Assembly: GCA_041906305.1 (NCBI GenBank)
Contig: JAYRJL010000008.1
Coordinates: forward strand, 124,001-188,000
Direction of reading: 5' to 3'
Length of the DNA stretch: 64,000 nt
Source of the DNA: SHVZ01 sp041906305
GTDB taxonomy: Bacteria; Pseudomonadota; Alphaproteobacteria; SHVZ01
In this document: positions 1 through 8,008 of the stretch, in pieces
Layout of the letters: each line of letters opens with the position of its first letter
How positions within the stretch are numbered: position 1 is the first letter of the stretch
The notes under the pieces: model-generated
Seen by the model: the letters and a program-made list of their open reading frames with translations, nothing else
Told to the model about the DNA's origin: nothing
The model's database searches: none
Made by a program: the position numbers and the translations under genes

Positions 1-30
1 GTGCCGGAGTTCGGCCCGAAGAAGTCCTGA
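1..30 (+). CDS. 3' end of an upstream gene (possible, 9 residues)
   Basis: The first 30 bases read in frame 1 as VPEFGPKKS followed by TGA. This could be the C-terminal tail of a gene that starts left of the window. Too little is visible to name it, and chance cannot be excluded. The next 54 bases before the kinase start show no clear gene. Confidence 0.3.
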   Translation: MPEFGPKKS

Positions 31-84
31 GGGCATGCTAAGCTCGGGCATCCGCTAACTCGTTGATTTCGAGATAAATCCCGG

Positions 85-2193
85 ATGTCCGCGCAAGGGA
101 TCACCGACGAGCTCGAAGAGCTGCGCCTTCGCCTCGAGGCGGAGATGCGGGCGCGCGGGGAAGCCGAAGCCCTGCTCGATGCGCGGACGATGGAGCTCCA
201 CGCCGCCAACCAGGCGCTCCGCACCACGCTCGAGACCCTCGAGCAGCAGATCGAGGAGCGGACGTCCGCGCTGCAGCGGGCGATGGAGAAGGCGACGTCG
301 GCCAACCGCGCCAAGTCGGACTTCATCGCCACCATCAGCCACGAGATCCGCACGCCGATGAACGGCATCATCGGCATGAGCGGCCTGCTGATGAGCGAGC
401 CGCTGTCGCCTGAGCAAGGTGACTATGCACGTACCATACACAGCTCGGCGACGGCGCTGCTCGCCGTCATCAACGACGTGCTCGACTTCTCCAAGGTGGA
501 GGCGCGGCGGGTCGAGCTCGAGTCGGTGACGTTCGCGCTGCATCCGCTGATCGAGGGCGTGGTCGAGACGATCGCACCCGTGGCCTACGGCAAGGGCCTG
601 GAAGTCGTCTCCATCGTGCCGCCGGACCTGCCCCTGAACGTCCTCGGCGATCCCGGGCGGCTGCGCCAGGCGCTGCTCAACCTCGCCAGCAACGCGGTCA
701 AGTTCACCGAGGCAGGATCGGTCCGCATCGAATCCTCCTGGCGGCGCCGGGACGAGAATCTCGCCGAGCTGCGCTTCGAGGTGATCGACACCGGCATCGG
801 CGTCGCCGCCGACGACCTGGTCCGCATATTCGAAACCTTCACCCAGGCAGACTCCTCGATCTCCCGACGCTTCGGCGGCACGGGCCTCGGTCTCGGCATC
901 GCGCGCCAGCTGGTCGAGCTCATGGGCGGCAAGCTCACCGCCGAGAGCCAGCCCGGCCGGGGCAGTCGGTTCAAGATCGTGGTGACGCTGCCGATGGCTC
1001 CCGGCGGCACCCGCGAGCTCCATCCTGCCCTGTCTCAGCTGAAGACCCTCGTCGTCTCCGGCGGCGACGGCACCGGCGAGGCCCTGGTCTACGCACTCGC
1101 CGCCTGGCGCGTACCGGTCGAGATCGCCAGGGACGCGATCTCGGCGATGGATCTGTTGCGGCGTGCCGAGCAGGAGCGCCGTCCATTCGGGCTTGCGATC
1201 CTCGACCCGGGACTCAAAGGCGTCGAGGGCGAGCAGCTGGCCCATCTGATCCGGCGCGAGCCCGGTCTCACGCAGCCGAAGCTGCTGCTGGTGGTGCCTC
1301 CCGGCGGTGCGGCAACGCGCGAGGTCGACGGCATCGTGGTCAAGCCGATCCGTCAGTCGCCGCTCTACAACGCGATCGTGCAGACGATCGACGAGACGGC
1401 ACGGCCGGCAAGGCCGGCGGAGGAGAGGCTGCCGGAGGACCGGCGCCTCAAGATCCTCGTCGTCGACGACACCTCGACCAATCTCCGCGTCGCCGGCAAG
1501 CTCCTGGAGAAGTTCGGCCACGCGGTCGATCTTGCCGTCTCCGGCTACGAAGCGGTGTCGGCCGCGGCCAAGACCTCCTACGACCTGATCTTCATGGACC
1601 TGCACATGCCGGAGATGGACGGCTTCACCGCCATCGGCCGCATCCGCGCGATGGCCGGCACCGACGGGCACGTGCCTGTGGTGGCGCTGACCGCGAACGT
1701 GACCGACGGCATCTCCGAGCGATGCCGCGAGGCGGGATTCGACGGCTATCTGCCCAAGCCGCTGATCCCGGACGACCTGAAGAAGGCCGTCGCCCGCCAC
1801 GCGCGGCCGCGCTCCGAAGACGAGACGACGGAGATGCCGAGCGTTCTGAGCCAACTGGTCGGTCATCTCGGCGAGGAGACCGTGTCGAGCCTGATCCAGG
1901 AGTTCCGCGCCGTCGCGGCCCGTCGCGTCGCCGCCGCGACCAGCGCGATCGCGGCGGGCGACGTGGGCGCGGTCCGTCTCGCCGTGCACCAGCTTTCGGG
2001 TACGGCCGCCTATCTCGGCCTTGCCGAGGTCGTCGGCGTGGCACGATCGATCGAGACCGCTTGCGAGGAGGACGATCGCGACGAAGCCCGCCGGGGCGTC
2101 GAGCGGCTTCCGCAGGCGATCGCGGCCGCCGAGACGCAGCTGCTCCAGGGCCGGTTCGCCGGGCTTGGCGCGCCGACCCTCCGGACCATATAG
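85..2193 (+). CDS. Hybrid histidine kinase (HisKA-HATPase-REC-REC-HPt), soluble
   Basis: A 702-residue phosphorelay kinase of the BarA/ArcB type. No membrane segment is visible, so it is probably cytoplasmic. Residues about 8-75 look coiled-coil. The phosphoacceptor is H86 in ISHEIRTPMNG. The ATPase has an N box (NLASNAVKF), DTGIG and GGTGLGLG. A first receiver (about 320-430) keeps an Asp in ILDPG but has VVSGGDG where the acidic pocket should be, so it looks degenerate. A second receiver (about 448-565) has ILVVDD and IFMDLHMPEMDG and looks functional. A C-terminal HPt domain carries HQLSGTAAYLG. The response regulator gene starts 9 bases downstream, so the two probably form one system. The input signal is unknown. 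Confidence 0.93.
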   Translation: MSAQGITDELEELRLRLEAEMRARGEAEALLDARTMELHAANQALRTTLETLEQQIEERTSALQRAMEKATSANRAKSDFIATISHEIRTPMNGIIGMSGLLMSEPLSPEQGDYARTIHSSATALLAVINDVLDFSKVEARRVELESVTFALHPLIEGVVETIAPVAYGKGLEVVSIVPPDLPLNVLGDPGRLRQALLNLASNAVKFTEAGSVRIESSWRRRDENLAELRFEVIDTGIGVAADDLVRIFETFTQADSSISRRFGGTGLGLGIARQLVELMGGKLTAESQPGRGSRFKIVVTLPMAPGGTRELHPALSQLKTLVVSGGDGTGEALVYALAAWRVPVEIARDAISAMDLLRRAEQERRPFGLAILDPGLKGVEGEQLAHLIRREPGLTQPKLLLVVPPGGAATREVDGIVVKPIRQSPLYNAIVQTIDETARPARPAEERLPEDRRLKILVVDDTSTNLRVAGKLLEKFGHAVDLAVSGYEAVSAAAKTSYDLIFMDLHMPEMDGFTAIGRIRAMAGTDGHVPVVALTANVTDGISERCREAGFDGYLPKPLIPDDLKKAVARHARPRSEDETTEMPSVLSQLVGHLGEETVSSLIQEFRAVAARRVAAATSAIAAGDVGAVRLAVHQLSGTAAYLGLAEVVGVARSIETACEEDDRDEARRGVERLPQAIAAAETQLLQGRFAGLGAPTLRTI

Positions 2194-2202
2194 GGTTCGA
2201 GC

Positions 2203-3042
2203 ATGGCAACCGGCCTCGTCCTCCTGATCGAAGACGATCCCTATCAGCAGCGCCTCTACACCAAGGCGCTGGAGAGCGCCGGATATACGGTCGCCTCCGG
2301 CGACAAGGGTGAGATGGCGCCGCGGCTCTGCGATCTGAACGGCCCGCGTCTCGTCATCCTCGACATCAACCTGCCGGGCATCAGCGGCATCGAGACCTGC
2401 AAGCGCATCCGCCAGCAATACTCGATGGGCGTGCCGATCCTCTTCGTCACCAGCACCGACAAGCTCGACGTGATGCGCGAGTGCATCGAGGCCGGCGGCG
2501 ACGACTTCATGGTCAAGGGCAAGAGCATCCAGACCTACCTCGAGCGCGTCGGCTACTGGATGAATCGCCGCTGCCTTTCCAGGGAGGAGCGGACCGCCGT
2601 CCTGAAGAAGGTCGGATCGCGCGCGCCCGCCGGCGAAACCAAGACGCCGGAGCCAGGTTCCTACAAGCTCGACTGGCAGGCCGTTGCCGGCATGGCCGCT
2701 TTCCTCGACGAGGCGCGCGCCGGGGCGCCGCCGGAGCTGGGCCGCCAGGCGAGCGAGAAGTTCGCGCTGCTGGGATATGCCGCGGGCGTCGTGAACGCGC
2801 TCGCCAACTCGAACCTCGACGTGAAGGTGGCCTTTGCCTCCTACCTCCGCGCCCTGCTGGAGGAGACGAAGCTCCTGGCGCCCAAGGAAATCGAGGTTTC
2901 GGTCGGCAAGTGGCACACGATGTACCGGATCGCCGCCTTCGCGGAGGCCTGCCGCAAGGGCGAGGAGGACTTCGGCCGGCGCCTGCAGGGCGCGAGCGAT
3001 TCACGGCCGACCCCGATCACGGCGCTTCTTTCGCCGACCTGA
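2203..3042 (+). CDS. Response regulator with a receiver domain and unrecognised C-terminal domain
   Basis: A 279-residue protein. The N-terminal 125 residues form a CheY-like receiver: acidic pair in LLIEDDPYQQ, phosphoacceptor Asp in VILDINLPGISG and a conserved Lys in DFMVKGKS. The remaining 150 residues are mostly helical by composition. They show no helix-turn-helix, GGDEF, EAL or phosphatase motif that I recognise, so the output is unknown. The gene starts 9 bases after the hybrid kinase, whose HPt domain is the likely phosphodonor. Confidence 0.85.
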   Translation: MATGLVLLIEDDPYQQRLYTKALESAGYTVASGDKGEMAPRLCDLNGPRLVILDINLPGISGIETCKRIRQQYSMGVPILFVTSTDKLDVMRECIEAGGDDFMVKGKSIQTYLERVGYWMNRRCLSREERTAVLKKVGSRAPAGETKTPEPGSYKLDWQAVAGMAAFLDEARAGAPPELGRQASEKFALLGYAAGVVNALANSNLDVKVAFASYLRALLEETKLLAPKEIEVSVGKWHTMYRIAAFAEACRKGEEDFGRRLQGASDSRPTPITALLSPT

Positions 3043-3062
3043 TCCGTCCGCCGCCCCCGGAA

Positions 3063-3097
3063 AACAAAGCGCCCCGGCCGACAAGTCGACCGGGGCG
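3063..3097 (-). terminator. Rho-independent terminator of the emrAB operon
   Basis: On the minus strand an 8-bp stem (3070-3077 with 3090-3097, CGCCCCGG/CCGGGGCG) is followed by a T-rich tract (CTTTGTTTT). It lies 80 bases past the MFS stop codon. On the plus strand the hairpin is followed by a purine-rich tract, so it should not stop the response regulator transcript. Confidence 0.6.
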
Positions 3098-3173
3098 AGA
3101 GGAGGATAGATCAATGCGCGGGCCTAGATTGCCTGGATAAGCATTTATTTACTATATCTTTTTTTACGGCTGT

Positions 3174-4751
3174 TTATCGAGGCGCGCTTTCCTTCCGGGT
3201 GAGCGGGATCGCCAGCAGCATGGCGACGAGAAAGGCCGTGGCGACGGTGAGGAAACCGTCCTGGAAGGCCATCCAGTTGGCCTTCGCCATGATCATCCGC
3301 CCCAGGTACTCGAGGTGGCTGGCGGTGGTCTCGACGCCCGCGAGGCCTCCCTTGGCCAGGAGCCCGTCGAGGCGCCCGAGCAGCGTGTGGGTCGTCTGAT
3401 TGTCCCAGGTCTGGGTCTGGGTCAGCTGGCTCGCATGGCTGGCGGTCCGCTGGTCGACCAGCACCGCCAGCACGTTGACGCCGACCGCGGCACCGACCAT
3501 GCGGGTGAAGTTGAGCGTGCCGGCGCCGAAGGGAACGAGGTCGGGGCGGAGCGACTGCAGCGAGCCGATCGAGAGCGACGGAAAGACGAATCCCAGGCCG
3601 ATGCGCCCGAGCGTGAGCCAGAGCGCCAGCGTCCAAAAGTCGGTGTCGAAGTCGGCCTTGGCGAACTCGAAGGTGCTGATCGCGAAGGCGAGAAGCCCGA
3701 ACAGGATCGGCCAGCCGGGGCGCACGCGCGTCACCAGCCGCCCCGCGATCGGGAAGATCACGAGTTGCGCCAGGCCGGCCGGCAGCAGCATCAGCCCGGC
3801 CTTGACCGCGGTGAAGCCGCAGACGGTCTGGGCGAAGATCGGCAGCAGGTAGGTCGAGCCGAAAAAGCCGGCGCCGAAGACCAGCGACACGATTGCGGAA
3901 GCGGCATAGGTGCGGCTGGTGAAGAGCTCGAGATTGACGAGCGGCCGCGCCGAACTCAGCTCGCGCGCGACGAAGGCAAGGCACGCCGCCGCCCCGACCA
4001 GCAGCGATCCGGTGACGTAGACCGATTCCCAGCCGAGCCGCTGGCCGTTGGAGAGTCCGTTCAGCAGGCCGCCGACCGTCGTCACCATCAGCAGCAGGCT
4101 CTGCCAGTTGAGCGTCTGGCGTACCGCGTTCGGATCACGGTCCGGAACGAAGCGGAGCGCCAGCGCGGTGGCGATCAGCGGCAGCGGCAGGGTCGCTGTG
4201 AAGACGTAGCGCCAACCGAGGTTGTCGACGATGAAGCCGCCGATGGTCGGCCCGAGGGCCGGCCCGAGCACGACGCCCATGCCGAACAGGCCCATGGCGA
4301 CGCCGCGCTCGTGCGGCTTGAAGGTCATGAAGGTGACGCTCATCGCCATCGGCTGCAGCAGGCCGGCGCAGGCCCCCTGGATCACGCGCGCCAAGACGAC
4401 GATCTCGTAGGTCGGTGCCACCTCGCCGATGATCGAGGCGCCGGCGAAGATCAGCATCGCCGAGATGAAGCTGTTGCGCGCACCGAAGTTCGAGAGGAAC
4501 CAGGCGTTCAGCAGCATCGAGACGGTCATCGCCGAAAGGAAGCCCGACGACATCCAGTGCGCGCGGTCCTGGCCGATGCCGAAGGCGCCCATGACGTCGG
4601 GAATCGCGATGTTCGCCATGGTCGACGACATGACGGTGCCGAGCAGGCCCATCATCACCGTGAACATCGTGATCCAGCGGAAGAGGCCACCCTGCATCGC
4701 CGGCACCGGCGCTGCCGCTTGCGGCGTCGCGGGTTGGGCGGCGGCGGTCAT
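3174..4751 (-). CDS. emrB: DHA2-family drug efflux MFS permease, EmrB type
   Basis: A 525-residue inner-membrane protein with about 14 hydrophobic segments, the usual size for the 14-TM DHA2 drug:H+ antiporters. The N-terminal half carries the family-typical FGIGQDRAHWMSSGF, RVIQGACAGLLQPMAMS and GMGVVLGPALGPTIGGFIVDNLGWRY. It overlaps the upstream periplasmic adaptor gene by 4 bases (ATGA), so translation is probably coupled. With an outer-membrane channel, not seen here, the pair would expel hydrophobic toxic compounds. The substrate cannot be inferred. Confidence 0.9.
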   Translation of the reverse strand: MTAAAQPATPQAAAPVPAMQGGLFRWITMFTVMMGLLGTVMSSTMANIAIPDVMGAFGIGQDRAHWMSSGFLSAMTVSMLLNAWFLSNFGARNSFISAMLIFAGASIIGEVAPTYEIVVLARVIQGACAGLLQPMAMSVTFMTFKPHERGVAMGLFGMGVVLGPALGPTIGGFIVDNLGWRYVFTATLPLPLIATALALRFVPDRDPNAVRQTLNWQSLLLMVTTVGGLLNGLSNGQRLGWESVYVTGSLLVGAAACLAFVARELSSARPLVNLELFTSRTYAASAIVSLVFGAGFFGSTYLLPIFAQTVCGFTAVKAGLMLLPAGLAQLVIFPIAGRLVTRVRPGWPILFGLLAFAISTFEFAKADFDTDFWTLALWLTLGRIGLGFVFPSLSIGSLQSLRPDLVPFGAGTLNFTRMVGAAVGVNVLAVLVDQRTASHASQLTQTQTWDNQTTHTLLGRLDGLLAKGGLAGVETTASHLEYLGRMIMAKANWMAFQDGFLTVATAFLVAMLLAIPLTRKESAPR

Positions 4752-5899
4752 CTCAGGTCGACGTAGACCTCGACCATCATGCCCGGACGGAGGCGGCCCT
4801 CGCGCTGCTGGATCGCGATCCTGACCGGCAGGCGCTGCGTCACCTTGGTGAAGTTGCCGGTCGGGTTCGGCGTCGGCAGCAGCGCGAACTCGCTGGTCGC
4901 GGCATGGCCGATGCGCTCGATCTTCCCTTCGAACTTCTCGTCCGGATAGGCGTCGACCGTGACATGCACGGGCTGTCCCACGCTCAGGCGGCGGATGTCG
5001 GTCTCGCGGAACCGCGCCTCGATCCAGATCTTCTGCGGATCGTGGATCAGCGCGACACGCTGCCCGGCCGACGCATACTCGCCGGCACCGACGAAGGTGC
5101 GGCTGACCACGCCGTCGATCGGGCTCATCACCTGGCGGCGATCGATCTCGGCCCTCTGGCTGTCGATGCGGGCGAGGATCTCCTGGCGCTTGGCGGCGAG
5201 CGTCGCCCGCTCCGACTTCAGCACCTCGAGGCGCTGGCGATCGGCCTTCGCCTCGGCGAGCTGGCCTTCCGCGGTCTTCACCTGCGCGCCGGTGCGCGCC
5301 ATCTCCTGCTGCTGCTTCAGGAAGTCGGCGCGGGTGCGGTCGACTCGGCTCGCGGTGATCGCCGCACCGCCCTGGAGCGCCTGGGTGCGCTGGAATTCCG
5401 ACTCGGCGAAGCGGAGCTCCTGTCCCGCCACCTCGCGGCCGGCGCGCGCCTCCGCCAGCCTCGACTCGGAAGAAGTGACGCGAGTCGCGGTGGAACGGTC
5501 GACCAGCGCGATCTCGGAATCGATGCGGTCGAGCGCGGTGTCGGCGCTCACCATCTCGGCCTCGAACTCGGCGAGCTTGAGCCGCGCCAGGTTGGAATCG
5601 ACGGTCGCCACCACCTGCCCCGCCTTGACCCGGTCGCCCTCCTCGACCGGGCGGCTCAGCACCAGGCCGTCGACGCGGCTCGCCACCGTGATCATGTCGG
5701 CGACGACACGGGCATCGGTCTCATGGACGTAGAGCAGCGTGGTGCGTGCCCAGTTCGCTCCCCACAAGAAGATGCCGCCTGCGACGATGGCCAGGATGAT
5801 CAGCCGGGCGAGCGGACGGCGTCGGGCGATCGGCGCGGGAATCGGCGGCGCGGCGTTGGTCGCTCGCGGGCCGGAACCCGGGGAGCTGTCGGCACTCAT
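4748..5899 (-). CDS. emrA: HlyD/EmrA-type periplasmic adaptor of the efflux pair
   Basis: A 383-residue membrane-fusion protein. A cytoplasmic tail rich in Pro/Arg precedes one membrane anchor (about residues 31-52, LARLIILAIVAGGIFLWG). A biotinyl-lipoyl-like half-motif follows (RVDGLVLSRPVEEGDRVKAGQVVATVD), then a long coiled-coil hairpin (about 95-235) and the second half (IDGVVSRTFVGAGEYASAGQRV). It links the MFS permease to an outer-membrane channel. It is the first gene of the minus-strand operon. A perfect 9-bp inverted repeat sits 20 bases upstream of the start codon. Confidence 0.9.
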   Translation of the reverse strand: MSADSSPGSGPRATNAAPPIPAPIARRRPLARLIILAIVAGGIFLWGANWARTTLLYVHETDARVVADMITVASRVDGLVLSRPVEEGDRVKAGQVVATVDSNLARLKLAEFEAEMVSADTALDRIDSEIALVDRSTATRVTSSESRLAEARAGREVAGQELRFAESEFQRTQALQGGAAITASRVDRTRADFLKQQQEMARTGAQVKTAEGQLAEAKADRQRLEVLKSERATLAAKRQEILARIDSQRAEIDRRQVMSPIDGVVSRTFVGAGEYASAGQRVALIHDPQKIWIEARFRETDIRRLSVGQPVHVTVDAYPDEKFEGKIERIGHAATSEFALLPTPNPTGNFTKVTQRLPVRIAIQQREGRLRPGMMVEVYVDLR

Positions 5900-5918
5900 G
5901 AACGGCGTCTGGGCTTCA

Positions 5919-5940
5919 AATGGGAGGAGTACCTCCCATT
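5919..5940. promoter_or_regulatory. Perfect inverted repeat upstream of emrA, candidate operator
   Basis: Arms AATGGGAGG (5919-5927) and CCTCCCATT (5932-5940) flank a 4-base spacer AGTA. It lies 20 bases upstream of the emrA start codon, where a repressor site for a drug-efflux operon would be expected. No TetR or MarR gene is adjacent, so any cognate regulator would be encoded elsewhere. Confidence 0.45.
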
Positions 5941-5991
5941 AGAGACCCCTCGCCGGGGCTTGGCAACAATTCCGCAGGCCGAGTGCGGGAA

Positions 5992-6429
5992 TTAGTCGCG
6001 CCCTGTCCGCGGCGGGTCGAAGGTGCCGTGCTCGGCCGGAATATTGATCTCGATCGCCTCGAGGTCGTCGGAACGGCCGACGACGTTGTGCGGCACGCCC
6101 GTCGGCTGGCTGATGCAGGACCCGGCCTCCACCGTCACCGGCTCGGCCATCCCCTCATAGGCGAACCTGACCCAGCCGCGAATCACGAAGACGATGTGGG
6201 CATCCATGTCGTGCCAGTGCCAGCCGGTCTCCTTGTCGAAGGGCGCGATCGCGCGCGTGTGCTTCATGAGCACGCGCCCGCCGGTGGCCTCGGCAATGCC
6301 GAGATCGCGGTACTCGGTCGTGGCCTTGCCGGCTTCTCGCTTGAAAGGCCGGTCCTTCATCGTGACTAGCGAGAAAGCGGAAATCGCGTCGGCCAGGCCT
6401 CGCGGGCCATCGTAGCGTCGGGCGGTCAT
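5992..6429 (-). CDS. Small cupin-domain protein
   Basis: A 145-residue single-domain cupin. The first cupin motif is GWHWHDMDAHIVFVIRGW (two metal-type His as HxH) and the second is QPTGVPHNVVG with another His, so a metal site is likely. The N-terminal third is less typical. Small cupins of this kind may be dioxygenases, isomerases or sensors, and nothing in the context fixes the substrate. It is separated from the emrA start by 92 bases and is probably independent. Confidence 0.8.
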   Translation of the reverse strand: MTARRYDGPRGLADAISAFSLVTMKDRPFKREAGKATTEYRDLGIAEATGGRVLMKHTRAIAPFDKETGWHWHDMDAHIVFVIRGWVRFAYEGMAEPVTVEAGSCISQPTGVPHNVVGRSDDLEAIEINIPAEHGTFDPPRTGRD

Positions 6430-6462
6430 GTCGGGTCCCCGTCCAGTGCGAGGGGCACCCTA

Positions 6463-6495
6463 ACAGAAGAAAGGCGGCCCCGAAGGACCGCCTTT
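6463..6495 (-). terminator. Strong rho-independent terminator with UUCG tetraloop
   Basis: On the minus strand an 11-bp stem (6485-6495 with 6470-6480, AAAGGCGG outermost) is closed by a C-UUCG-G tetraloop and followed by TCTTCTGTT. It lies 25 bases beyond the stop of the small secreted protein ending at 6520. Confidence 0.75.
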
Positions 6496-6519
6496 CCAGA
6501 GACGACGAAGGAACGAAGC

Positions 6520-6927
6520 TTAGTACGGGCAGGCCGTGGTGACGCCCGGACGCGGAACGTCCCAGGAGTTGCAGGGCTTCTGCGTGACCACGGTGGTCAC
6601 CGAATAGGACGGCACCGGCGACGGCACATAGGCGACGCCCGGGTTCGCATAGGTGGTTGTGGTCGTGGTGCCGACCGGCGACGTGGTCGTGTAGGTCGTC
6701 GCGGTCTGCGCCGGAGCCGGGACCGGCACGTAGGCCGGCGCCGGATAGTACGTGGTCGTCGCGGTGAACGACTGCGCGTTGTTGAACATGCGCGCATCGA
6801 GCGTGTTCTGGCGCGTGTCGTCGCCCTCGCCCTGGGCGAGCACCGGCGCGGCCCCGAACGCGGTCGCCGCGATCACCGCGCCGAGCGCAAGCGCCAAGGT
6901 CGACTTGCGCAGATTGATGGGACGCAT
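6520..6927 (-). CDS. Small secreted Thr/Tyr/Pro-rich protein
   Basis: A 135-residue protein starting at ATG 6927, preceded by a GGAGATT ribosome-binding site. A longer frame exists, but this start begins directly with a signal peptide (MRPINLRKSTLALALGAVIA...APVLAQ). After cleavage, short low-complexity runs of Thr, Tyr, Pro and Val dominate (YYPAPAYVPVPAPAQ, TTTTTTYANPG). Two Cys occur near the C-terminus (KPCNSW and TACPY), which could pair. I do not recognise a family. It is the first of three consecutive small exported proteins of this style, each with its own start region. Confidence 0.75.
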   Translation of the reverse strand: MRPINLRKSTLALALGAVIAATAFGAAPVLAQGEGDDTRQNTLDARMFNNAQSFTATTTYYPAPAYVPVPAPAQTATTYTTTSPVGTTTTTTYANPGVAYVPSPVPSYSVTTVVTQKPCNSWDVPRPGVTTACPY

Positions 6928-7045
6928 GGGAATCTCCTCGTCAGCTGAATGCTGTCGTTGATGTGGGATCTGCTGAGGCGCTTTCAGCCGCAGCCACACA
7001 ATGGTCACCGGAGGCGGGAGGCGTGGCCCCCGCCTCCTCAGACCG

Positions 7046-7429
7046 TCAGGGGCTCGTATAGACCGTCGTCGATCCCGGCGTGACGTAGTACGTGCTGCCC
7101 GGCGCGACGTAGGTGGGAGCCGGCGTCACATAGGTGGTCGTGGTGGTCGACGTACCCGGCGCCACATAGGCGGTGCTGGGCGGGACGACCTGCGGCACGA
7201 AGCTCGGGTCGGGGGTCGACGGCGGCGGCACATACGGCCCCGGACGCACATACACGCCCACGCCGCCAAGCCCCGTCGGAGCCGGCGTGTAGTAGGTCGT
7301 CGTCCCCGGATAGGTCGTGGTGTAGCTGTACGAGTAGCCGTAGTCGCTCTGCGCCATGGCCGGCACCGCGGCCAGCGCCGTGGTGCCGATCAGCGCGCCG
7401 AGCGCGATGGCGAGGATGCGTTTACGCAT
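7046..7429 (-). CDS. Small secreted Tyr/Thr/Pro-rich protein
   Basis: A 127-residue protein with a clear signal peptide (MRKRILAIALGALIGTTALAAVPAMAQ) and a good ribosome-binding site (GGAGATCCTCCC just upstream). The mature part is low-complexity: repeated YVxPG/TTTY-like blocks such as TYPGTTTYYTPAP and YVTPAPTYVAPG. No Cys and no recognised domain. It resembles its neighbour at 6520-6927 in composition and signal peptide, so the two may be paralogues. Role unknown; an envelope or surface-associated protein is a guess. Confidence 0.75.
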   Translation of the reverse strand: MRKRILAIALGALIGTTALAAVPAMAQSDYGYSYSYTTTYPGTTTYYTPAPTGLGGVGVYVRPGPYVPPPSTPDPSFVPQVVPPSTAYVAPGTSTTTTTYVTPAPTYVAPGSTYYVTPGSTTVYTSP

Positions 7430-7550
7430 GGGAGGATCTCCTTACTGGTCGGCCCGGGTGATGTAACAACGCCGGGGCCGAACGGAAGGGACCGCTCACA
7501 AAGGTCACACCATCGGAAACGTGGACCGAGAGGGAACCAGGAGGGCTCCG

Positions 7551-7582
7551 AAGAAAAGGGCGGCTGAAAGCCGCCCTTTCTT
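7551..7582 (-). terminator. Rho-independent terminator
   Basis: A 10-bp stem AAGGGCGGCT (7556-7565) pairs with 7569-7578 across a 3-base loop. On the minus strand it is followed by TTCTT. It starts just after the stop codon of the small exported protein ending at 7584. The hairpin is nearly symmetrical and could also act on plus-strand transcripts (TTTCTTCC follows). Confidence 0.65.
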
Positions 7583-7583
7583 C

Positions 7584-7847
7584 CTATCCGCGGAAGTAGA
7601 GGCTGATGCCCGGTCGCGGCGGCGGGTAGTAGTAGGCGGGCGGCGGGGGCGGCGGGTAATACACCACCGGCGGACGCGGCCGGTAGTAGTAGGGCCGGTA
7701 GTAGTGGCGGTGGCGCCACCGGTTGTGACGCCAGTCGTGGTCGGCCTGGACCTGGATCATCGTCTGGGCGGACGCTGGCGCCGGGACGGCCAGCGCCGAG
7801 ACGGCAACGGCTCCGCCGAGAGCTAGAGCGAAGAGAGATGTACGCAT
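7584..7847 (-). CDS. Small secreted His/Arg/Tyr/Pro-rich protein
   Basis: An 87-residue protein. The start at ATG 7847 is chosen because it begins with a signal peptide (MRTSLFALALGGAVAVSALAVPAPASAQ). The mature protein is about 60 residues: a basic His/Arg segment (DWRHNRWRHRHYYRPYYYRPRPP) followed by poly-Pro/Tyr (YYPPPPPPAYYYPPPRPG). Short YRP/PPP proteins of this kind are common in Rhizobiales and Rhodospirillales, but their function is not known to me. It is the third in the run of small exported proteins. Confidence 0.7.
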   Translation of the reverse strand: MRTSLFALALGGAVAVSALAVPAPASAQTMIQVQADHDWRHNRWRHRHYYRPYYYRPRPPVVYYPPPPPPAYYYPPPRPGISLYFRG

Positions 7848-8008
7848 CAGGGACCTCGCAAATTCGGTGCGAGTTCTAGATGAGCATCCGATCGCGGCGG
7901 CGCGAAGGCAATCGGCCCGCGTCACTGGATTGTCACGCACTACCGCGCACCTGCGCGTGCATGAGGGTCGGTCTTGCTGTCGAAGAGGCGTGAAGTCGAA
8001 ACGCGCCT

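Noticed and set aside
55..2916. A 953-codon open frame on the minus strand across the kinase genes
   Set aside because: The plus strand encodes a complete hybrid kinase and regulator with all motifs. The minus frame is Arg/Asp/Gly/His-rich, the typical shadow in GC-rich DNA, with no domain.
3315..5995. Long plus-strand frames opposite emrAB
   Set aside because: Composition is that of antisense shadows. EmrB and EmrA motifs lie on the minus strand.
6928..7008. Longer start (27 more residues) for the first secreted Thr/Tyr-rich protein
   Set aside because: It would bury the signal peptide; the internal ATG at 6927 has a good ribosome-binding site.
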